Below are positions 25,220-34,576 of a stretch of DNA of 58,435 nt, one piece after another. The notes under the pieces are model-generated. The model did no database searches. It was given only the letters and a program-made list of their open reading frames with translations, and was not told the origin of the DNA. Location of the stretch: assembly GCA_029552945.1 (NCBI GenBank), contig JAKPDD010000029.1, positions 1 through 58,435 of the forward strand. The letters are read 5' to 3'. Origin of the DNA: Spirochaetota bacterium (GTDB taxonomy: Bacteria > Spirochaetota > GWB1-36-13 > JAKPDD01). Numbering within the stretch: position 1 is the stretch's first letter; each line of letters begins with the position of its first letter. Both the position numbers and the translations under genes were made by a program.

Positions 25220-26185
25220 ATGATAGCTTTAGATTTTGAGTCTAAAATACTTGAACTTGAAAAAAAAATAGATGATTTAAAAAAAGATTACGAAGAAAAT
25301 AAGGTTAATGATTATAAACTTATTGAAACTCTTAATTCAAGGCTTAAATCTGAGCTTGAAAAAATATATTCTCAATTAGATCCATGGCAAATAACTCTTG
25401 TTGCAAGGCATCCTGAAAGACCAAAGTTTTTAGATTATGTTAATATGATTTTTTCTGACTTTATTGAGATACATGGTGATAGGTCTTTTGGGGATGATAA
25501 AGCTATAATAACTGGTTTTGCAAAAATAAATGACGAGAAGGTTTTTATTATTGGACAACAAAAAGGCAAAGATATTGAAGATTCTAAAAAATATAGATTT
25601 GGTATGCCAAATCCAGAAGGATATAGAAAAGCGTTAAGAGTTATGAAAATAGCTGAAAAGTTTAATAGGCCAATATTAACGTTTATAGATACTCCTGGAG
25701 CTTTTCCAGGAATTGATGCTGAAGAGAGAGGGCAGGGTGAGGCTATAGCAAGAAACCTTAAAGAGATGGCTAATTTAAAAGTACCTGTGATAGCTACTGT
25801 CATAGGTGAGGGTGGAAGTGGTGGTGCCCTGGGGATAGGGGTAGCAAACTTTGTTTATATGCTTAAATATTCAATATATTCGGTAATATCACCTGAAGGA
25901 TGTGCATCTATTCTTTTTAGAGATTCTAGTAAGGCAAGTGAGGCTGCAAAGTCTCTTAAGCTTACTGCAAAAGACCTACTTGAACTTGGCATAATAGATG
26001 GTATAATAGATGAACCAGCAGGTGGTGCACATAGGTATCCAAGAGAAGTTGCACAGAACTTAAAAAATAAACTTATGGACAGTATTATTATTTTAAAGAA
26101 ACTGTCAAAAGAAAAATTGAAAGAGAGAAGAATAGAAAAGTTTTTAAAAATAGGTTATTATACTGAAAAATCAGATAATAACTAG
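25220..26185 (+). CDS. accA: Acetyl-CoA carboxylase carboxyltransferase subunit alpha
   Basis: 321 residues. Partner of AccD in transferring carboxyl from biotin to acetyl-CoA. N-terminal helix ELEKKIDDLKKD, PWQITLVARHPERPKFLDY, IHGDRSFGDDKAI, IGQQKGKD, FIDTPGAFPGIDAEERGQ, GEGGSGGALGIG and VISPEGCASILFRD are all AccA hallmarks. GGGGG before ATG. accD lies separately at 34.6-35.4 kb; accB and accC are not here. Confidence 0.96.
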   Translation: MIALDFESKILELEKKIDDLKKDYEENKVNDYKLIETLNSRLKSELEKIYSQLDPWQITLVARHPERPKFLDYVNMIFSDFIEIHGDRSFGDDKAIITGFAKINDEKVFIIGQQKGKDIEDSKKYRFGMPNPEGYRKALRVMKIAEKFNRPILTFIDTPGAFPGIDAEERGQGEAIARNLKEMANLKVPVIATVIGEGGSGGALGIGVANFVYMLKYSIYSVISPEGCASILFRDSSKASEAAKSLKLTAKDLLELGIIDGIIDEPAGGAHRYPREVAQNLKNKLMDSIIILKKLSKEKLKERRIEKFLKIGYYTEKSDNN

Positions 26186-26402
26186 TAAATATTTATTTTG
26201 AAAGTTAATTTTTTTTAACTTAACATTATAAAAATTGTTTTAGTTTTATAATTTTATTATTCTTTCTTATTTTTTAGGTTTTAAGATTATTATATAAGAT
26301 TATTTATTATCGTGTATTTTTTAAAATTATTTATTTTAAATTTTTTTTTATATGTAATTTTTATTTTTACATAAATTATTTTATGTTTTTAGGGAGGGGA
26401 AA

Positions 26403-29400
26403 ATGGATATTGGGCTTTATGTTATTAATTCATTAATTACTTTGTTTATTGTTCTTGTCATAAGAGGTATAGATAAGAAAAAGTGGTCTTCTTTAAAAAT
26501 TCAGGAGTTTGTAAGAAATCAGATAGAAATTTTGAATAAAAAAATAAAACAGAAAGAGGATGATCTTAATAATTCTTATCTTGAACTTGAAAAAATGGTT
26601 TCTCAAGGAAAGAGTGTTGGGATTCTCCTTAAAGAAAAATTGGATGATCTTGATAAGAGATTAACTTACATAGATAAATTCCGCTCAAACATTGATTCAA
26701 CCTTTAATCAGATCAGTGATATTAAAAAGTTTGCTGAGGAATCTTTTGAAAAGGTAAAAAATCTTGAAAAAGATAAAGAGAAGATAATTAAATTACAGAC
26801 TGATTTTTCTAATATTGAAAAGGGTTATAAAAATGCTATTATAAATTATAAAAACATAGAATCAGAGTTTTTAAAAGAGATTGATGCTAAAAGAAGAGAA
26901 GTTGATGCAAAGATTATTGAAATTACAAATACAATAAAAGATAATAATGAAAAAAGGATATCAAAAATAATAGATGGATATAAAAATGCTATAAGAGCAT
27001 GGGTTGATGATAATAAAAATGATATAGAAAATATTATAAGTAGGTTAAAGTCTTCTGAAGAGATTATTGAAAAAATTAAAGTGACTAAGTCTAAAGAGAT
27101 TGACCTTGAGTTAAAAAATAGACTTATTGAGTTTAAGAATGAGTTTGAAGAAATTAAGAATAATTTTTCTAATGATTATCATAAGATAAAAGATGAGAAC
27201 TCTCAATTAATAAAAGATATACAGAAAAACATTATAAATATTAATAATCACATAACAAATATTGCTTCATCTGCTAAAAATGAGTTTGTTAATTTAAAAA
27301 ATGATATGCAGAATATTGAAACAATGTTTAAAAAAGATATTGATACTTATGTTGATTCTATTTATAAAAAGATATCTGGTTTTGAAAGTAGTTTACAGAA
27401 AATAGATAAAATAGCAGAAGATCATGAAAAAAGGATATCAAAAGAGGTTGAGAGTAGGATCTTAAGGATTGAAACAGAAATAAAAAATAAGTATATGGAA
27501 ATAACAACAAAGTTAGAAAAGTTTGAAAATAGTATTACTCAAACAATGGGTAATGTTGAAGAGAGGATAAAAAATATTATATCTAGAGTAATAAATGATG
27601 TTGAATCTCACAAAAATAGTTTAAATAGCAGTGTAAAGGATGTAGAAAAGTCTGCTTATAGTGTATTGGCAAGACTTGAGGATGAGGTTTCTAATAAAGT
27701 TAAAGTATTACTTGAGAATTATGAGAGGGATAAAGAAGATATAAGGAAAAAGATGAGTGATCTTAATCTTGAGATAAACAAAATAGCTACATCTTTTAAA
27801 ACTGATGTTAATTCTGATCTTGATAGCTTTAAAAGAAGTATTGAAAAAGAAAAGAAAGAGTTTATTACTGAGATAAATAATTCAATTAATAAGATTGAAG
27901 AAAAGATAGAGTCGAAAACAAGTGAGTTATTCAGTAGTCTTAAGAATTATGAAGACGAATCATTGAGGTTTGAAAAGAAAATTAAAATCATAGAGTCTAA
28001 CATAAATAGAGAAGTTGAAAATATTATTGAAAGAATTAAGTCTAAAGTTAAAGAGGAGCATTCAAAGTCTCTTGTTGAACTTGAAAACTTTAAGTCTGTA
28101 TTTAGTCAAAACTTTTCTAATCTTGATAATAATATAAAAACTATTAGTGAAAATCTTGTAAATAAAATAGAAGATGTTAAAAAAAGTAGTTTTGATAAAG
28201 TAAAAGATATCGAGTTAAAAGTTGAAAAGACAGTTATTGAACTTGAGTCAAAAATAACAAATAAGGTTAAAGGACTTGAGGCTATTTATACTGAGGGAAA
28301 AGAGGAGATTGAGAATAATATTAAATTGATGAATAATAAAATACAAAGTTTTATTGAAGAACAGAAAAATGATATAGAAGGGCAGTTAGAGTCTTTTAAA
28401 TTAAAAGTAAAGTCTATAACTGATGATATAATAAATAAATATCATGAATCATCTAATCAAATAAACGGTTATAGAGAAAAATTAAAGTCTGATTTCGAAG
28501 AAAACGTTATAAAACCTTATAAATATATTATAGACCAGGAGGTTGAAAAATTAAGGTATAGTATAGAATCTATAAAAAATGAATCTTCAAGAAAAGCAGA
28601 AGAGACTATAAATAGTATAAGAAAAGCAACTGATGAAATTAAAAAAGAGTTTGAAGATAATATTACAAAGAATAAGCATAATCTATCAATTAAAATTGAT
28701 GATTATGAAAAGAGTATAGTTGCAACTATTGACACTAATAGGAGAAGGTTTGAATCTCTTTTTAAAGAGATGCAAGAAAAACTTGAAAAACAGAGAGAAG
28801 AGGCATCTGAAAAGATAAATGAAATATTCAAGACAGAGATGAAAAAAATTGATGAGGTGGAAAATAAAATAAAAGACTTATCATTTAGGATTGATAATGA
28901 ACTTGGAAGGTATGATAGCAATCTTTCAGCAAGCATAGAGGAGATTAAGAAGAAACTTAATAATGAACTTACAGTTATGGAAAATAGTATAAGTGAAAAA
29001 GAGAAGATTTATATTTCTAGGTTAGAGGATAGAGCAAATATAGTTTCAAATAGGATTTCTGATGTTGAAGATAAAATAAAGGATATGAATAAGGTAATAT
29101 ATGAAGAAGTTGGAAAAACTGCTGAGAGTATAAAAAGAGAGATAGAAAACATGAAAAATGGATTCTTAAACTATGTTCAGGATACTATTAATAGTCTAAA
29201 TAAAGATATTGAACCTATAAATGAGGCTATAAAACTACTAAAAGATGAAGCTGTTTCTGTTGAAGATAAACTTGCAAAACAACTTAATAATAGAGTTGAG
29301 TTTTTTGAAATGAGGCTTAAAGAGATAAATGATAATATTGAACACTTTGTGAATGATAAGAGAAAAGAGATAGAGATATCATTGTCTCAAAAGATAAAAG

Positions 29401-30452
29401 AGGTTAATAGTAAGATAGATCTATTTGATAAGAGGTTATTAGAGATTAAAGTATCAAGTGAATCAGAGATAAAAGATGTTATAGAAATGCTTAAAAAAGA
29501 CCTTAATGAGTTTGAAAGTAAGTTTAATAGGTTTAAGAATGATAAAAAGATTGAGAAACTTTTAAGTGATATAGCAAATATTGACGGATTAATTAAAAAA
29601 GTGCAGGTTGAGAAGGATTCAATAGTTGAAGTTGAAAAGAACTTTATGAAACTTAAAAAGGATACTGAAGAAATTTTAAATGAGATAGGAAAGTTTGGTG
29701 TTAAAAAAGATGAGATAACTAACCTTAATCAGAAAATAAATGATGTTGTTGCAAAGTCGAGAGAAATAGATGAGAGAATGAATGCTATAAACAAATACTC
29801 TGGAGATATTGCACAGGTTGAGGTAAAGATGAAAAGATTACAGGATATGTATAAAGAGCTTGAAGAAAAGGCAAGGGTAATTGAGTCAAAAGAGTTCAAA
29901 ATCAGTGATATATTAAATAAGATGGAAATTAATAACAGAATTGCCGAAGAAATAAAAGATGACTATACAAAACTTAAGAAAGAAGTTGAAACAGTACTGA
30001 AAAAAGCTGATGTTGCTAATGATTACATAAAAGAATTACAGTTAAGAATTGAAGAAGTTAAAAAAGGAGAGGATAAGATAGATACAGTACTATCAAGATT
30101 TAGCGAGATTGAACCTCTATCTATGGATATAGAAACAAGGATAAAACAGCTTGAAAAAGCTATAAATAAACTTGACACATCAGAGGCTAGAATTAAAAAA
30201 TTACTTGAGCTTGTCGATTCACCTGACTTATTAAAGAAGGCGAAAAACGTAAAAAATAGTTTTGATACACATGATTTTAAGTTTGATTCTGCTAATAGTT
30301 ACGAGGGGGTTATTAAAAATCTCTCACCATCAAAAGTTGATTCTATTTTAAAGTATAAAAAAGAGGGTTTTAGTAAGGATGTTATAGCTAATATACTTGA
30401 ACTCAAACAACAAGAGGTTGAAGCTGTATTAAACTTTTATGCAAAGATATAA
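26403..30452 (+). CDS. Giant membrane-anchored coiled-coil protein
   Basis: 1349 residues. One N-terminal transmembrane helix (about 5-22, INSLITLFIVLVI) is followed by about 1250 residues of almost unbroken heptad-type coiled coil rich in Lys, Glu, Ile and Asn, with recurrent IEN/EIKNKI patterns. The last 60 residues are different: a compact helical end with LSPSKVDSILKYKKEGFSKD and LKQQEVEAVLNFY, resembling a helix-turn-helix-like tail. Long coiled-coil proteins of this shape are known in spirochaetes; I infer a filament, spacer or shape role. AGGGAGGGG before ATG. Followed by parA. Confidence 0.75.
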   Translation: MDIGLYVINSLITLFIVLVIRGIDKKKWSSLKIQEFVRNQIEILNKKIKQKEDDLNNSYLELEKMVSQGKSVGILLKEKLDDLDKRLTYIDKFRSNIDSTFNQISDIKKFAEESFEKVKNLEKDKEKIIKLQTDFSNIEKGYKNAIINYKNIESEFLKEIDAKRREVDAKIIEITNTIKDNNEKRISKIIDGYKNAIRAWVDDNKNDIENIISRLKSSEEIIEKIKVTKSKEIDLELKNRLIEFKNEFEEIKNNFSNDYHKIKDENSQLIKDIQKNIININNHITNIASSAKNEFVNLKNDMQNIETMFKKDIDTYVDSIYKKISGFESSLQKIDKIAEDHEKRISKEVESRILRIETEIKNKYMEITTKLEKFENSITQTMGNVEERIKNIISRVINDVESHKNSLNSSVKDVEKSAYSVLARLEDEVSNKVKVLLENYERDKEDIRKKMSDLNLEINKIATSFKTDVNSDLDSFKRSIEKEKKEFITEINNSINKIEEKIESKTSELFSSLKNYEDESLRFEKKIKIIESNINREVENIIERIKSKVKEEHSKSLVELENFKSVFSQNFSNLDNNIKTISENLVNKIEDVKKSSFDKVKDIELKVEKTVIELESKITNKVKGLEAIYTEGKEEIENNIKLMNNKIQSFIEEQKNDIEGQLESFKLKVKSITDDIINKYHESSNQINGYREKLKSDFEENVIKPYKYIIDQEVEKLRYSIESIKNESSRKAEETINSIRKATDEIKKEFEDNITKNKHNLSIKIDDYEKSIVATIDTNRRRFESLFKEMQEKLEKQREEASEKINEIFKTEMKKIDEVENKIKDLSFRIDNELGRYDSNLSASIEEIKKKLNNELTVMENSISEKEKIYISRLEDRANIVSNRISDVEDKIKDMNKVIYEEVGKTAESIKREIENMKNGFLNYVQDTINSLNKDIEPINEAIKLLKDEAVSVEDKLAKQLNNRVEFFEMRLKEINDNIEHFVNDKRKEIEISLSQKIKEVNSKIDLFDKRLLEIKVSSESEIKDVIEMLKKDLNEFESKFNRFKNDKKIEKLLSDIANIDGLIKKVQVEKDSIVEVEKNFMKLKKDTEEILNEIGKFGVKKDEITNLNQKINDVVAKSREIDERMNAINKYSGDIAQVEVKMKRLQDMYKELEEKARVIESKEFKISDILNKMEINNRIAEEIKDDYTKLKKEVETVLKKADVANDYIKELQLRIEEVKKGEDKIDTVLSRFSEIEPLSMDIETRIKQLEKAINKLDTSEARIKKLLELVDSPDLLKKAKNVKNSFDTHDFKFDSANSYEGVIKNLSPSKVDSILKYKKEGFSKDVIANILELKQQEVEAVLNFYAKI

Positions 30453-30481
30453 GTGATTTATTGATAATGTTAAAAAGGGGG

Positions 30482-30506
30482 TAAAATTTTAAAAATAAAA
30501 ATTTTA
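30482..30506 (+). terminator. A/T-only palindromic hairpin after the coiled-coil gene
   Basis: TAAAATTTT (30482-30490) pairs with AAAATTTTA (30498-30506), 7-base A-rich loop, 30 bases after the stop codon. No long T-run follows, so termination is uncertain. Confidence 0.3.
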
Positions 30507-30584
30507 GTTCTTAAAATTTTAACTTTGTTTAAAACAAATAATTAAATTTAAATGACTTTTTAAAGAATTGGTGAAAGGATTGAT

Positions 30585-31346
30585 ATGGGTAAAGTTATTG
30601 CAATAGCTAATCAGAAGGGTGGAGTAGGTAAAACAACAACAGCTGTAAATCTTTCTTCTGCTCTTGCTATGAAAGATAAAAAAATACTTGTTATTGATAT
30701 TGATGCTCAGGGAAATACATGTAGTGGTTTTGGCCTTAATAAGGAGACAGAGGATAAAAGTATTTATGAGGTGCTTGTTGAAGGAATTGATATAAGAGAT
30801 ACAATAAAAGAGGTTTCCAAGAATTTATACATAGTTCCTGTAAATTTAAATCTTGCAGGCTCTCAAGTTGAGATACTTGAGATGGAGGACAGGGAAAAAT
30901 TACTAAGGAAGGCTATAGAAAAAATAAGAAATGATTATGACTTTATCTTTATAGATTGTCCCCCTTCTCTTGATATAATGACACTTAATGCTCTTGTTGC
31001 AGCTGATTCTGTATTAATTCCTCTTCAGTGTGAGTATTATGCTTTAGAGGGACTTGCTCAACTTTTAAAAACTATAAGTATTGTTCAAAAAAGACTTAAT
31101 AAAAGCTTATATATAGAGGGTGTTTTACTTACTATGTTTGACACAAGAACTAATCTTTCTACCCAAGTAATGGAAGAGGCCATAAGTTATTTTAAGGATA
31201 AAGTATATAAAACTATAATCCCAAGGAATGTTAAACTTAGTGAAGCACCAAGCTTTGGTTTGCCTGTTATAAATTATGACCCATCTTCGGTAGGAGCAAA
31301 GAGTTATATTAACCTTGCCAACGAATTTCTTGAGAGAAATAAATAA
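30585..31346 (+). CDS. parA: ParA/Soj-family chromosome partitioning ATPase
   Basis: 253 residues. Deviant Walker A ANQKGGVGKTTTAVNL, switch I VIDIDAQGN and Walker B FIFIDCPPSLDIMTLNAL identify a Soj-type ParA; GLAQLLKTI and TIIPRNVKLSEAPSFGLP are typical. ParA dimers bind DNA and move ParB-parS complexes. No parB follows; the next gene is a DNA glycosylase homologue. Start ATG after GAAAGGA. Confidence 0.93.
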   Translation: MGKVIAIANQKGGVGKTTTAVNLSSALAMKDKKILVIDIDAQGNTCSGFGLNKETEDKSIYEVLVEGIDIRDTIKEVSKNLYIVPVNLNLAGSQVEILEMEDREKLLRKAIEKIRNDYDFIFIDCPPSLDIMTLNALVAADSVLIPLQCEYYALEGLAQLLKTISIVQKRLNKSLYIEGVLLTMFDTRTNLSTQVMEEAISYFKDKVYKTIIPRNVKLSEAPSFGLPVINYDPSSVGAKSYINLANEFLERNK

Positions 31347-31369
31347 TTTAATAAATTTATAAATTTATA

Positions 31370-31810
31370 ATGAGATTATGGTCAATTTCACCTGAATATC
31401 TTGATAAAAGTGGTCTTGTTGCACTCTGGAGAGAGGGTTTATTAGCAAAGGCTGTTCTTGAAAATAAAACCAGGGGTTATAAGAATCATCCACAACTTTT
31501 AAGGTTTAAAAACTATATTGAACCACTTGATGCTATAAACTCCTATTTATCTTATGTTTTTTTAGAGGGAGAAAGAAGAAATTATAGATTTGATAAATCT
31601 AAAATAGAGTTTAAGCTTATCCAAAATATTATATCAATCTCAAAAGGCCAGATTATATATGAGTTTGATCATCTTTTAAAAAAATTAAGGATAAGAGATA
31701 CTACTTTATATAATGATCTTGTGAATATAAATCTTACAAAAATAAAAGTAAATCCTATATTTTTTATTGTTGATGGTGAGATAGAAAGTTGGGAAAAATT
31801 AAAATTTTAA
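31370..31810 (+). CDS. Pyrimidine-dimer DNA glycosylase family protein
   Basis: 146 residues beginning with MRLWSISPEYLDKSGLVAL, then WREGLLAKAVLENKTRGY and NHPQLLRFKN, the strongly conserved front of the bacterial pyrimidine-dimer glycosylase (T4 endonuclease V-like, Pyr_excise) family. Members cut the glycosyl bond at UV-induced dimers; activity here is inferred. The C-terminal part is less conserved. Only 23 bases after parA and without a visible ribosome site, so expression may depend on parA translation. Confidence 0.75.
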   Translation: MRLWSISPEYLDKSGLVALWREGLLAKAVLENKTRGYKNHPQLLRFKNYIEPLDAINSYLSYVFLEGERRNYRFDKSKIEFKLIQNIISISKGQIIYEFDHLLKKLRIRDTTLYNDLVNINLTKIKVNPIFFIVDGEIESWEKLKF

Positions 31811-31814
31811 ATTG

Positions 31815-33416
31815 TTAACATTCTATACTTTTACATTCAGGTAAGTATATGGTAAATAACGTTAACTCGGGTTTACTTTCAACAATTATATTTCCTTTAT
31901 GCTTGTTTATTATATTAAGTGAAAAACTTAGGCCTAATCCAGTACCTTTTTCTTTTTTAGTAGTAAAAAATGGATCAAATATTTTATCAATTATTTCCTG
32001 TGGAATTTGTGGTCCATTATTCATTATTCTTATTATATTGTAATTTCCTTCCTCAAGATTAATTTCAATTGCTTTATCTTTTGTTAAAGTTGTATTGTCT
32101 GTTTCAATAATTATTAATCCATTTTTGTTATCTATTGCATCTTTCGCATTAACTATAATATTTATAATAACCTGTTCTATCTCTGACTTGTTTATCTTTG
32201 ACAGAAGATTATTTTTATTCAACATTTTTTTTATTATAATATTTTTTGGTATTGTTTTAGAAATAAATGAATAAATTGTATCTATCAAGATATTTATATC
32301 AATTACAGTTTTTTCATCATCGTATGATCTACCGAATTTGAGTATTGAATTAAGGTAATCCTCTATTTTATTAATACCATTTTCTATTTCTTTTGAATAA
32401 TTTTTTATATTTTCTATTGAATTTTCTAAGTTTAATAATTCATTGTATATTTTTATAGCATTTACTATATTTTTTATATCATGGACTATTCCTGATGCAA
32501 AACTTCCAATTGCCTCCATTTTTGATGATCTTACTAATAATTTTTCAGCTTTTTTTCTTGCCTCTTTTTCTTTAATAAGTTCTTCGACAGTATTTTTAAG
32601 TTCAATTGTTCTTTTTTTAACTATTTCTTCAAACTCATTTGCAACATTATCAAGTGCTTTTATAAGGTTTTGTGTTTCTGTATAGTCATGTTTTATTCCT
32701 ATATAACCAGTAATTTTATTTTCTTCTATTATTGGTGTAATAGTGGCTTTTTCCCAGTATAAACTACCGTCTTTTCTTTTATTGTAAAAATATCCTTCCC
32801 AGCTTTCTCCACTTGATATTAATTTCCATAATTCTTCATAAACCTCTGTGGTGTAGTAATCAGACTTGAATATTCTTGGATTTTTACCTATAAGTTCTTC
32901 AGGTTTGTAACCAGTTAATTTTTCTATGAATTGATTTGCATAAGTTATATTTCCATTTATATCTGTCATAATTACTCCATTTTCTACCTGGCTGATTGCA
33001 ATTCTAAGTTTTCTTAGGTCTTCACTTTTTTTAATATCATCAGTTATATCAATACCAAGAGAAAGTATTAAATAAAGTTTTCCCTCTGTTTTTACATTAA
33101 AATTATACCATTTTATAGTTTTTAATTCCCCATTTTTTGATAAAATTTCATTTTGAAATACCTCATATTCAGGCATATTATTAAGCCTTGAATTAAAAAC
33201 TTCTCTTATTTTATCCCTTATATTTTCGGGTATAAATGTAGTAAACCATTCTTTTCCTATTGTTTCATTTAGGTTATATCCTGATATATCTTGAAAAAAC
33301 TTATTAAAATATACTATTTTCCCTTCTTTATCTAATAGAAGTACTATAATAGGAGCCTTTTCTATCAGTTCAAAGAGTAACTCTTTTTTGAATATGTTTC
33401 TTATTATATCATACAT
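31815..33416 (-). CDS. PAS-PAS sensor histidine kinase
   Basis: 533 residues, no transmembrane segment, so cytoplasmic. PAS1 about 10-130 (IVYFNKFFQDISGYNLNE), PAS2 about 135-255 with PAC motif (GNITYANQFIEKLTGYKPEE; KDGSLYWEKATITPI), coiled linker, dimerisation domain with phospho-His in SGIVHDIKNIVNAI, and a HATPase with N box INIIVNAKDAID and G boxes IFDPFFTTKKEKGTGLGLS. The DIKN form of the H-box is like NtrB-type kinases. ATG after AAAGGA. It is the last gene of the minus-strand run that includes a lone receiver (35401-35766), its probable partner. Confidence 0.92.
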   Translation of the reverse strand: MYDIIRNIFKKELLFELIEKAPIIVLLLDKEGKIVYFNKFFQDISGYNLNETIGKEWFTTFIPENIRDKIREVFNSRLNNMPEYEVFQNEILSKNGELKTIKWYNFNVKTEGKLYLILSLGIDITDDIKKSEDLRKLRIAISQVENGVIMTDINGNITYANQFIEKLTGYKPEELIGKNPRIFKSDYYTTEVYEELWKLISSGESWEGYFYNKRKDGSLYWEKATITPIIEENKITGYIGIKHDYTETQNLIKALDNVANEFEEIVKKRTIELKNTVEELIKEKEARKKAEKLLVRSSKMEAIGSFASGIVHDIKNIVNAIKIYNELLNLENSIENIKNYSKEIENGINKIEDYLNSILKFGRSYDDEKTVIDINILIDTIYSFISKTIPKNIIIKKMLNKNNLLSKINKSEIEQVIINIIVNAKDAIDNKNGLIIIETDNTTLTKDKAIEINLEEGNYNIIRIMNNGPQIPQEIIDKIFDPFFTTKKEKGTGLGLSFSLNIINKHKGNIIVESKPELTLFTIYLPECKSIEC

Positions 33417-33428
33417 GTTTTATCCTTT

Positions 33429-33995
33429 TTATGGACATTGATAAACTATGGAGACAACATTGCTTACAATTGTTTCTATTGTATTTGAATAAGATATAGC
33501 TGTAACCCCAATTGCATATGTTGAACCACTTATGAAGTTTCCGTTGTCAATATTAACTGGGGTTTTTGTTATGTTAAACTTTATCTGAGTTGGCTTTTGA
33601 GGATAATTTGGATAATTTGATGCCAGGTAATTTAGTGTTATTGTAGGATATAGATTATTTTCGTTCTGTACAACTGCTGCAAGTTCTATATTATTATCAA
33701 AATATGGTCTATTCTGCGAATCTATTTTTTTATGGGAATATACATAATAGTAAACATTATCGTAAGCATTATAAGGTGATTTTACTATATATACATTGTA
33801 ACCTGAGAAAAAGTTTTCTGGGTTATAGCCGTAAAATGTGATTTCTATTCCCTCAGGTGTTGTACCAGAGCATATTACTTTTGCTTTTAAGCCCATTGGA
33901 ACCTGTAGGTCTTCAAGGTCATCAGAACTTGGTAGTCCACAGGAGTGTAAAATCATCAAGTTAAAAAGAATTGTCATATAAATACAAACTTTCAC
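33429..33995 (-). CDS. FN3-like lipoprotein, second of a tandem pair
   Basis: 188 residues. Hydrophobic leader ending in MILHSC (lipobox, Cys about 19). The body shares a pattern with its upstream neighbour: YGYNPENFFSGYNVYIVKS, then YPTITLNYLA, TKTPVNID and a final strand GSTYAIGVTAISYSNTIET, like a fibronectin type III-like fold. Starts with GTG overlapping the previous stop (GTGA), ribosome site AAGGTAA. Paralogue of 33992-34576. Function unknown; likely periplasmic or surface. Confidence 0.7.
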   Translation of the reverse strand: MKVCIYMTILFNLMILHSCGLPSSDDLEDLQVPMGLKAKVICSGTTPEGIEITFYGYNPENFFSGYNVYIVKSPYNAYDNVYYYVYSHKKIDSQNRPYFDNNIELAAVVQNENNLYPTITLNYLASNYPNYPQKPTQIKFNITKTPVNIDNGNFISGSTYAIGVTAISYSNTIETIVSNVVSIVYQCP

Positions 33996-34576
33996 GGTAC
34001 TGTTACCTTAATAATATTACTTATTTTTGATTCGACAACGTTTGTTTTATCAAGTGATGTTACACCTATGTAATATACTCCACTTGATATAGCTACTGGA
34101 TTTGGGCCGGAAAATGTAGGTTCATATTCTATTAAAGTCTCGATTTTTATTACTTTTATTTTGACTTCAGGGTAATTATAACCAGGCAGTGTTGGATAGT
34201 AGTTGTCCTGCGGGGGAGTAAAACTTATTCCTCCAGATATTATATAATTATCGCCTCCTGTTGTAAAACTGCCATTGTTTATCCTTGAGTTTACAATAGC
34301 TTGGAAGTCTTCATAGGTAGGGGTTCCACCTTTTATTATGTATATATTATAACCTGTGAAACCTGGTTCTGGATTATATGCATAAAAACCAATTTTAATT
34401 TGTGAGGATGATGCTGTGCAATCTTCTTTCTCTTCTGTGTCCCATGAACCTGCGATGTAATCGTAACAGAAAAGGCCCATAGGTGAATTTAAGTCATTTG
34501 TTGGTGGGGTACCTTTACAAGATAAAAATAGTGGAACAATTAAAAATAATAAGAGTTTCTTTTTTTTACCAGTCAT
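33992..34576 (-). CDS. FN3-like lipoprotein, first of a tandem pair
   Basis: 194 residues. KKKKLLLFLIVPLFLSC is a clear lipoprotein signal (LFLSC). The body has FYAYNPEPGFTGYNIYIIKG, YYPTLPGYNYPEVKIKV and a closing VYYIGVTSLDKTNVVESK, matching the neighbour's pattern. Its ATG lies inside the end of accD (11-bp overlap), so it is translated from the accD transcript. A fatty-acid synthesis operon carrying surface lipoproteins is unusual. Function unknown. Confidence 0.7.
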   Translation of the reverse strand: MTGKKKKLLLFLIVPLFLSCKGTPPTNDLNSPMGLFCYDYIAGSWDTEEKEDCTASSSQIKIGFYAYNPEPGFTGYNIYIIKGGTPTYEDFQAIVNSRINNGSFTTGGDNYIISGGISFTPPQDNYYPTLPGYNYPEVKIKVIKIETLIEYEPTFSGPNPVAISSGVYYIGVTSLDKTNVVESKISNIIKVTVP

